NCBI GenBank assembly: GCA_004335835.1
Contig: RWJK01001359.1
Span: forward strand, 1 to 64,000
Source of the DNA: Scenedesmus sp. ARA3
Taxonomy: Eukaryota; Chlorophyta; Chlorophyceae; Sphaeropleales; Scenedesmaceae
DNA: 64,000 nucleotides
Direction of reading: 5' to 3'
Below the pieces are notes generated by a model. That model saw only the letters and a program-made list of their open reading frames with translations, was not told where the DNA came from and did not search any database. Shown piece by piece: positions 56,518 to 64,000 of this stretch. How positions within the stretch are numbered: the stretch's first letter is position 1; every line of letters begins with the position of its first letter. The translations under genes and the position numbers were made by a program.

Positions 56518-59500
56518 ATGCATGCTCAGACGATCAAGAGGCTGCAGCCTGACTGCAGGTCATGTACTGCACATGGCAACACACCACACAGGCGTTGCCG
56601 CACAACAGCAGCAGCAGGCTCTGGCCCTCTTATTGGCTTGCAGCGCTTACCAGATTCCCAGCAGTCCACCACAGTAGTGGAGCGGCGTGCAGCAGATGTA
56701 GCTGTCATTGGAGGCGGGCTCGCTGCGGTGCTGTCTGCTTACACGCTAGCAAGGGCCGGCAGGAAGGCGAGTGGCTTGTGTCAGCAGGCACAGCTTGACC
56801 ACCAGCAGAATACTGGTGTGCAATGCATGTGCCATGAGAGAGATTGAGCAGTTGCATTGAGCCCAGCCACCAGGTGGACAGTTCACCCGGACATGAGCAT
56901 GTCGTCGAATGTGACAGGCAGCGGAGGCGCACACAATGCAGAACACTGCGTCAATCTTTGCGTATGCAACGTCTCCACTCAACAAGCACTCCTTGAAGCT
57001 AGCCATGGTGCTGGCTGCAGTAACAATAACAGAGGTGTATATGCAGCAGCTCTGCCGGCTGGCGTTTGCTCCTGCAGCGTCTGTGTTCGCGCACTGCGCC
57101 ATTCAGCTCAGCTCATCCTTCTCACCACACTCCCACACAGACATCCCCATCTGTCGCCATGCATCATCACATCACACTGCTGAAACTGACTTTACCTTGC
57201 TTGCAGGTCCTGCTGCTTACGGACTGTGGCCTGGCAGCAGCTCGCCCCCAGGGCAGCGCCCTGCAGCCGCTGAAATTTACTAACAAGCCCCACTGCTGGT
57301 GGTGCACCTGTCTTGATTTTCTGATCCCGCAGGTCCTGCTGCTGTCTGACTATGGCCTGGCAGCTGCCCGCCCCCAGGGCAGTGCCCTGCAGCCGCTGAA
57401 GCTCACTGACACTGACCCGCTGCTAGTGCACCTCGCTGCCGAGAGCTCTGCCTACTGGCGCGGCCTGGAGCTGCTGTCAAGCAGCCAGCTGCTGTCCCCG
57501 CAGGCCTCCTGTGACGTGGTGCTGCAGCCAGACAGGGACCATGCAGGGGCTGAGGGGTTCAGCAAGCTGCAGGTGTGTGTGGAAAAGCATGTGCTCAAGC
57601 TTGTACTGTCTATGCTGGGCACACTGCTGGTGCTGCTGGTTGTAGCTTACACTGCTTGCTAGACATGCTGCTTGCTAGACATGCAGCTGCACTGTCACAG
57701 CCTGTAACTGCCCCGGCCAGCAGAGCTGCATGTGACTCCACGTTATGTCGTAACATCAGTGGAAGTGCAGCGGGATTGTGCTCTAGGTGAGGCCTCCTGT
57801 CAGGATTGAACTCAAACCCCGGAACTAATCACTGCCTTGCCTGAACTGTGTGCGGCTATGTGGTACGTTGCCTGCAGGACGCCTGCGCTGCAGCTGGCGT
57901 CACCACCGGCCCGCTGAGCTGCTCAGAGGCAATGGCGCAGTTCAGGCAGCTGCGCCTGCCTCACAGCAGCGCCTGCCTGCTGCAGCCGGACGGCGCGGTG
58001 CTGCATGCCGGGGACGCTGCGTCAGCGGCACGCACGCTGGCTGAGAAGGCCGGCGTGGTGTCACGAGTGAGGGGTGGCTGCAGGGCTGTGCAGCTGCAGG
58101 GGCGGGAGGTTTGCGCATTGGTTGAGTGGCATAGCTGCTGCTGAGTTCTGCGCTGCGGGCGGTTCTACGCGCGTGAGCATGCAGTGCATTGAGTGTTGCC
58201 TACCATGTGCCACCACATGTCTACGTGATAATTTCCAGAGATATAGTGCCACCCATTGCGTAGCCCCTGTGCCTATGACCTGTTGTTGTGTGCTTCACCC
58301 TGACCGTCTAGCCGTCGCAGCACCATTTACCATTGTCATTAGTTATCAACGAATGTTACCGCCCGTGCCATTGTACTGCTGCCACTGCTGCTGCATGTGC
58401 CTCATGCGCCACAGCCCGGCCTCATCCTGCGCGGCTGGCGTGACAGGGGCAGCTGCTTCCAGCTGCGGGCCTCCAGCAGGCTTGCGCCCGAGCTGCTGTC
58501 GCTGTTTGAGGCAGAGGCGCTGCTGCTGGCACCAGAGCACTGGGCGGGGCCCTGCCTGGGCCTGTTTGGGCTGGCAGTGGAAGGGCTGCAGGTGCGGCTG
58601 CAAATGGTGCTGCTGCTGCTTGCTGTTGTTTGCTAGTGTGGTGGAGCAAATGCTGTGTGAGCATCGGCAGCGCACATGTTGGCACGCTTTATGTGTTGTT
58701 CACAGTACTGCTCAGTTGTGGTGCATGCTAAGATGTAAACTCTGTGAGCCAGCACAAGCATGTTTGACTTGCACTGCGCACACTAGCTGAGTAGGCGGCT
58801 GTTGCCGGACCGCTCTTTGCTGCTATGCGCTGTGCAGGCGTGAGAGGTGCTGCTCAGCTGTTACAATGCTGCTCAAATGCGTATAAATACATGTGTGCTG
58901 CAACTGCGCTGCGCAGCCGCGAGAAGTGCTGCACTGCCAGGTGGACGGCGGCATGTGGCAGCAGCAGGCGCAGCTGCCGCTGTGGCAGTACTGGGGGGAG
59001 GCCGCGCCTGCTGACCAGCCGGTACAGCCCATTGGCATGGCTGGCCTGCCGCTGGTGACAGGGCAGACAGGTGACTGCTGGCTGTATGGTTAGGCTCATG
59101 ATGCACCAGGGTGCATGCAAATTGCAGAGAAGTGTTGCTGTGGTGCCTGCGTTTGTGTCTGGTGATTTGTCGGGAGGTGGCGGTGCTGGCTGTAGTAGGT
59201 TGTGGATTGAGCAGCATGGCTGGCAGCTGGTGCAAGCAGCTGTGTGTACCGCATTGCTGCAGCACAAGCTGCATCCATGTTGCTGGTGATTCGCTGACTT
59301 CGTGCCTTCACGTGGCATGGCAGTCTCAGCACATGTGCGCCACAGGTGCGAGTCCTATGTCTGTGTGGCTGCAGGTGGCTGGGTGCTGCAGCAGCTGCCA
59401 GCATGGGGGCTGCCCGTTGCCGACCCATTCACATGGCAGCCTGCTAGCCAGCAGTGGCGAAGCAGCAATGATGATGATCAAGAGCAGCAAGCAGCAGCAG

Positions 59501-60242
59501 CAGCTAGCAGCAGCGCCAGCTGGGTAGAGGTACAGGTGAGCAGTCATGCTGTTGCGATTGCTACAGGCGCAGCAGCAGCGCCTAGTCATGTGGAGATGGC
59601 TGGATGACACATGTTGTGCAATGCAGAGCAGACACACCACCAGCAGGCATCACCAAGCCAATGGCGTGCGGCATGCACTCGCAGTCTCACAGCACAAACA
59701 AGCCCCGACATACACCCTTAGCATTGGCTTGCTGCCCTCAGCAAAACACGTGGGTGTGCTCCCACTTGTTCCATCCGCAGGTGCGCCAGCTGCACCAAAC
59801 CTGCAGCCAGCTCGTACATGATGTAGGCCCCCTGCAAGGCGCTACCCTGCGCAGCTCCATTCGCAGCGTCACGCAAGACGGCAGGCCAATCATTGGGCAG
59901 CACCCCGGCTTCGAGCCTGGCCGAGTCGTTGTGACTGCTGCTGCAAGCGGCGCGCAGCAGTATGGCCCTGGCAGCTGCAGCAGCAGCTTCCAGATGAGCC
60001 CCATGCTGGCAAAGCTTGCAGGAGATGTGGTGAGGTCTGCAGGGGGCGATGCTGCACTGCTGCAGGGGCTGGAGTTGCAGCGGGAGGGGCTGGGTGCTGC
60101 TGCTGTTGATGTGAGGGACCCCTGGGAGGGCCTGCAGGAGCTGCAGGCAGCGCAGGCTGTTGCGAAAGAGGAGGCGGAGCGAGCAGCAGATGAGGCATCA
60201 GACAGTCGGCAAGATTTAGCTTTCAGGGAGCCTGTTGCATGA
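56518..60242 (+). CDS. FAD-dependent oxidoreductase, DAO family
   Basis: Exons 56518-56766, 57333-57572, 57878-58066, 58415-58591, 58917-59070, 59375-59535 and 59781-60242; 543 residues. The N-terminal ~55 residues look like an organelle leader. The FAD-binding fold is ADVAVIGGGLAAVLSAYTLARAGRK followed across the splice by VLLLSDYG, as in sarcosine oxidase and D-amino-acid oxidase relatives. Later motifs are FDxxG-like GLPLVTGQTG, and near the end SVTQDGRPIIGQHPGFEPG and FQMSPMLAKLAGDVV, the usual second FAD-binding segment of DAO proteins. Substrate cannot be told. Exon 1 ends AAG|GCGAGT, a GC-AG intron; no suitable GT donor fits. An extra acceptor copy 126 bases before exon 2 is also in frame. 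The last ~60 residues are acidic low-complexity. TGTAA lies 127 bases after the stop. Confidence 0.85.
57200..57415 (+). repeat. Duplicated acceptor and start of FAD oxidoreductase exon 2
   Basis: CAG|GTCCTGCTGCT followed by ~75 further bases (GGCCTGGCAGC.GC.CGCCCCCAGGGCAG) occurs at 57207 and at 57333, 126 bases apart (42 codons), with an open frame across both. Confidence 0.92.
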
Positions 60243-60750
60243 GCTTCAGCAACGTGGCAGGGAAGACCCAGAGCTGCAGAATCAGGGGTGCCTGGCTGCT
60301 GCAACCATGTTTGACTTTCTGACAGCGCTAATGACGGTCACCTGCTTGGACCCTGGGTTGTAGCGGGTTGTAACCCCTGATCACCTGCAAACTGCTTTAG
60401 ATTGGTGTTTTAGTGGTTTGCAGTATTGATCTAAAGAGTGATCGGTGGAGCCACCAGTTGTCACCAGCAGCAGTGAGAGGCACCCTAGGCACTTGTGCCA
60501 TTCTAGTCTCCTCTGCAGCAGTAGTGCGGATCCCTGATAATCCAACTGCCCGTTGTAAGCTACATTTGCTACGCAACGAGCTGTTCTTCTCATTGAAAAA
60601 GAGCGATCTCACGGCACTCGCACCAGTAGCAGCAGCGTGCGAAGGACGATTGTGCTGGCGCTGTTCAACTAGTGCTGCAGCACACAGATTCAAAGACAAT
60701 TTGTATTTTAAGGCGTTGAACTGCGTGCTGTAACGCAGCTTTACAGCGCC
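60243..60750. other. Intergenic region
   Basis: 508 bases; 3' UTR of the FAD oxidoreductase and promoter of the next gene. No other feature. Confidence 0.4.
60369..60373 (+). terminator. TGTAA polyadenylation motif (FAD oxidoreductase)
   Basis: TGTAA 127 bases downstream of the stop codon. Confidence 0.45.
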
Positions 60751-62224
60751 ATGCTGGCATCGATGCAGAGGCTGCTGCTGGCAGCAAGCAGCAGCAGCAG
60801 TAGCAGCATGCAGGTGGCAGCGGGCGCAACGCAGTTGTTGCAGCGCTGCTGTTTCAGCAGTAGTGCAGCCAAATCCGCCAAAAAGCAGCAGCAGCAAGGT
60901 GATGAGCAATCATTGGTGAGTTGAGCTGCAACACGCAGCTCTGCTGTCACAGCAGGGGCCCACACAATACACCATAACTGACAGTGCTGGCACGCCCTGT
61001 ATTCAGCGTCTGTTGTGTTACTGGCAGCTTCTATTTTCTGCTACGCATTGCTACCAGCAGCTGCAGGCATCCTGTGTGTCCTGATACCGACATCAACCTT
61101 GGCTGTTTGCAGCTGCGAATGGTTGCATGCTCTGCACACAATACAAGCGCAATGTATGTTCCACGCCATACTTCTGAAGCGCTTTTGCCTTTCACTCTTC
61201 ACGCTTGTTTACTGGCTGCCGTGCTGTGCAGACGCCTGAGCAGCAGCAGCACCTCAGAGCCCTGCACTACCTTGTACAGCGGCCCCTGGAAGCAGCACGC
61301 AACGCAGCAATGCTCACAGCACTCACCGCCAGCTACAGAGACCTGTACGCCATCATGGACCAGATGCATAAAAAGGACATTCTCGGAATACCACGGCCAC
61401 TGGTAGATGACCCTCCAGCAGCAGGCGCAGCAGCACTCAGCAGCAGCAGTGAACAGCAGCAGCAGCCGGTGACAAACCACACGCAGATGTTCTACCCTGT
61501 GCGGGACTTTACGATGCTGCCGGATCAGCCGCCGCCTGCTGGCGGCTGGCTGCGCAACCACCTGCAGGAGCGCTACATGACGCGGTGAGGCTCACATGCA
61601 GCGGTTTACATAGGCGGCAGCAGCAGACCGTCGTATGTGGCAACAGTTGCGATGTAACGCGTCGGCAGCAGAGTTGCTTGCGGCTTGCGGGCAACAGTGG
61701 CGGGTGGAGCTGTACTGCAGCATAGGTGCACCTGCGGCCAGTACACATAGCAAGCCCTTGCCGCAGCACTCTCTGCTGTGCTGCAGCCGCCTCACTGCAC
61801 CTGCTGACTTGTTTCGCCAGCATTGGCTGTGCCTTTCCTGCTAGCCCACTTTCGGGCATACATGCACATGTGCAGCTTGCTACTTTCCTTTAACAGCATC
61901 CTTCTCTTAGCCCACACTTTACATATGGCTGCTGCACCACTCCTGCTGCACCTCGCGGTTCCACAAATGCTCCGCAGGATCACTGCGTTTGCGCAGCTGC
62001 TGCCCAACCACCTGGAGGTCAGCTACCAGACCGGCTCGCAGATCTTCCTGTGGCCCCCAATGGAGGCCTACTACCCCGGCATGTTTGACTTTGAGAGCAT
62101 GCTGCGCTACCTGCAGCCGGGGCAGAAGCTGAAGCGCACCAAGCGCAGCGTGAGGAACAAGCGCTCGCGCTGCAAGCTGGGCTTCCAGCGGACCACACCT
62201 TACCACAAGCAGCGGGTGATCTGA
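60751..62224 (+). CDS. Unrecognised, probably mitochondrial, basic protein
   Basis: Exons 60751-60915, 61232-61584 and 61978-62224; 254 residues. The N-terminus (MLASMQRLLLAASSSS..., then LLQRCCFSSSAAKSAKK) looks like a mitochondrial presequence. The middle has HLRALHYLVQRPLEAARNAA and YRDLYAIMDQMHKKDILGIPRP; the end has LEVSYQTGSQIFLWPPMEAYYPGMF (first 20 residues suffice to search), YLQPGQKLKRTKRSVRNKRS and KLGFQRTTPYHKQRVI. The strongly basic C-terminus would suit a ribosomal or RNA-binding role, for example a lineage-specific mitoribosome protein, but I do not recognise it. TGTAA lies 160 bases after the stop. Confidence 0.7.
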
Positions 62225-62383
62225 AGGGTGGTGGTGGATTGAGGTCGGGTGTATGGGGAGCCTGTGGTGTGGCTGGTTGGCTGGTGCCTGCTGCAGCAGG
62301 CATGTATCGTCCACAAAGCAGGTTATGGCTTGTGCTGCAGCACAACAGCTGTAGCAGTATGTAGCGGACAGGTGGCCTTGACC

Positions 62384-62388
62384 TGTAA
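62384..62388 (+). terminator. TGTAA polyadenylation motif
   Basis: TGTAA 160 bases downstream of the stop of the basic protein gene. Confidence 0.45.
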
Positions 62389-62413
62389 CATGTCACTCTC
62401 GCACATATGAATG

Positions 62414-62795
62414 TTACCAAACAGTGTCGAAGTCTTCCATGTTGACCAGAGTTGTTCCGCTTTGACCTTGGATTGAGAAACGCCACGCCACACGGTGACC
62501 GTCAGGCACCGTATGCAACCGTCCGTCCAAGGTTGCTTGTATACACTCTGCGTTGCCGCTGACATCTGAACACCTCGTAGTAAGATCATTGCAATGCAAT
62601 GTTCCTGTCGCTGCTGAATGAGGGGCATGCAGTGCCAAGGTGGTGCCGCAGAAGTAGTTGCAGCCCCCGTCAAGCGCTTGCTCGTAGGTGGAGTTGGGCA
62701 TCAACGATGAAAGTGTTTCATCTAAAAGGTGAACAGCGGCGCGAGGATGTGTAGCCAGCGCCCAGAGCCAAGCGTCAGCTAGCAACAACTTCCAC
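62414..62795 (-). CDS. Possible orphan exon, minus strand
   Basis: A 127-codon open frame follows a good acceptor (aactgacag|g) and ends in TAA at 62414. Unlike chance frames here it is not Ala/Gln/Leu-rich and its composition looks protein-like (DGGCNYFCGTTLALHAPHSA, VPDGHRVAWRFSIQG). It has no in-frame ATG near the start and no upstream exon was found. It may be a remnant or a chance frame. Confidence 0.25.
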
Positions 62796-63053
62796 CTGTC
62801 AGTTGACAAACAGACTTACTCGCCAAACAGAACACGAGCAGCAGCTTCACAAATTAATGCGACTGGTACAATGTAGCATTGCTGAAACTGCGGTATGCAG
62901 CTGGTGGAGCATGCTAGCCTCTGCTCTGTGTGCTGCTCCCAGTGCTGCTGCCATTTGTACATGCTGCTGCTGACGTGGGAGCTCACGCCTGCTGCCTGCC
63001 TTGCTGACGCCTCTGTATCGGTTCAACTTGCTTATTTATTCCTAATCCAACAG

Positions 63054-64000
63054 GTGTGCTGGCTGTAGCCGTGCTAGCACTGTGTGGCTTCCTGGCGTAC
63101 CAGGCAGCTCCACGACCATGCGCAGAAAGTGCACGCTACATACACGCGTCACCCGTGCAGCAACAACAGGCAGCAGCAGCAGCAGGCAGCAGCAGCAAAG
63201 GCGATCAAGACTGCAGCAAAGCAGCAGCAGTCCCAGCAGCGGCGGCAGTTCCAGCAGCGGCAGGTGTTGACCTGTCGCTGCTGCCCAGGCTGCTCCCTTT
63301 CACCAACTTCAGCAGCCTCAAGTCAGTGGACCTCCTGGACCCTGCCATTGCTGCCAAGCAGGACCCGCAAACGCTAAAGCAGCTGATGCAGCTGCACAAC
63401 AAGCTCTTCTGCGCGTAAGTGACAGGCTTGTTGTGTTACATCTGTGCCACATGTTGTGCTTGCTGTGGGTGTCCAACAGGTGCTGGTTGCTCTGATACAT
63501 CAGTGCTTCAAGGTGCTTGAATGCTGCTACCGCGCTGCCTCTGCTGCATCAGCGTCACATGCTCTCACATTTTTGTTACGTGTTACCTAATCCCCGCAGT
63601 GCTGACCTGCACAAGGAGGCACTGGCTGGGGCCGCCAGCATAAAGTTTGGTGAGCAACAGCAACAGCATATTCCAGCCGCAGCTGCAACAGCTGTATCCC
63701 AAGCATGGTGTAAGTGCTGCCATGTGGCTGTGACCCTGCTGACAGGACGCCTTCGCAACACATGCACAGAGCGCTCGTGCCATCTTGTGACACAGCAGCA
63801 CCACAAACACACACAACCTGGCTTTTACCCTGCCGTGGCAAAGTACATGACATTGCAGCTCACGCCACCGCTGCCTGTGTGTCTCACTTCTTCCACTTGT
63901 CTTCACTCCCACTTCTCCACTTCCCCGCAGCCAACGTGAGCATGTTTGTGTACGACACCAACGACATCGTGTCTAACCAGCTGCGCGGCGCACAACACAC
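63054..64000 (+). CDS. FkbM methyltransferase-like membrane-anchored protein, partial
   Basis: Exons 63054-63414, 63600-63649 and 63931 to the window end; the gene continues beyond it. The first visible exon follows an acceptor (ccaacag) and needs one base from an upstream exon I could not place. It encodes a membrane span at once (VLAVAVLALCGFLAYQ), so the protein is probably a type II Golgi/ER membrane protein. An Ala/Gln/Ser-rich stem follows, then FTNFSSLKSVDLLDPAIAAK, QLMQLHNKLFCAADLHKEAL and NVSMFVYDTNDIVSNQLRGA, which resembles the start of algal FkbM-type methyltransferase domains. The SAM-binding part lies outside the window, so this call is tentative. Confidence 0.5.

Noticed and set aside
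62820..63053. First exon of the FkbM-like gene
   Set aside because: Several ATGs precede GT donors, but none leaves the one-base phase needed to join the exon at 63054, so no start was assigned.

Overview
This window is nuclear DNA of a green alga, most likely a chlorophyte of the Chlorophyceae. The genes are split by many GT-AG introns of about 80-700 bases. The sequence is GC-rich and full of CAG/CTG triplet runs. Several proteins carry plastid or mitochondrial leaders, TGTAA motifs follow several stop codons, and the encoded families (RHD3/SEY1, plastid-type NDPK, plastid CGFS glutaredoxin, histidinol dehydrogenase, mTERF-like) fit an alga. The class is inferred from style. I rebuilt genes by hand from splice signals and frame; for complete models the exon lengths sum to a multiple of three.

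Layout. 1-5.7 kb: 3' end of an ER-fusion GTPase (SEY1/RHD3), then a BTB-BACK protein with a small foldback element in an intron. 5.7-13.3 kb: gene-poor, with five same-direction copies of a ~350-base repeat, an AT-rich island and one minus-strand cysteine-rich exon. 13.3-16.1 kb: an unrecognised protein with two membrane spans. 17.5-22.0 kb (minus): a nine-exon malic-enzyme homologue that has lost catalytic residues; it shares a 5' region with a small unknown gene (22.7-23.9 kb). 24.5-27.4 kb: secreted class 3 lipase. 28.4-30.6 kb: plastid-type NDP kinase. 31.1-34.8 kb: histidinol dehydrogenase. 35.2-38.7 kb: cysteine desulfurase/selenocysteine lyase-like enzyme. 40.3-47.8 kb: a 17-exon, ~1031-residue type I membrane protein with three LamG-like modules and a myxobacterial-type disulfide repeat. 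50.0-51.6 kb (minus): plastid CGFS glutaredoxin. 52.0-53.0 kb: short mTERF-like protein. 54.1-56.3 kb (minus): CDC123. 56.5-60.2 kb: FAD oxidoreductase of the DAO family. 60.8-62.2 kb: unknown, probably mitochondrial protein. 63.1 kb to the end: partial FkbM-like protein with a membrane anchor.

The genes do not form a pathway; they look like ordinary housekeeping neighbours. The most unusual signals concern gene architecture. (1) Short tandem duplications repeatedly copy the edge of an exon with its splice site (histidinol dehydrogenase, LamG protein three times, FAD oxidoreductase, and the malic-enzyme 3' end). Some create in-frame alternative acceptors, some poison acceptors, and one a possible alternative last exon. 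(2) Triplet runs are polarised: CAG near the 5' splice site and CTG near the 3' splice site of the sense strand, and at least three introns carry both, so the RNA could fold and bring the splice sites together. (3) The malic-enzyme gene looks like an intact pseudoenzyme.
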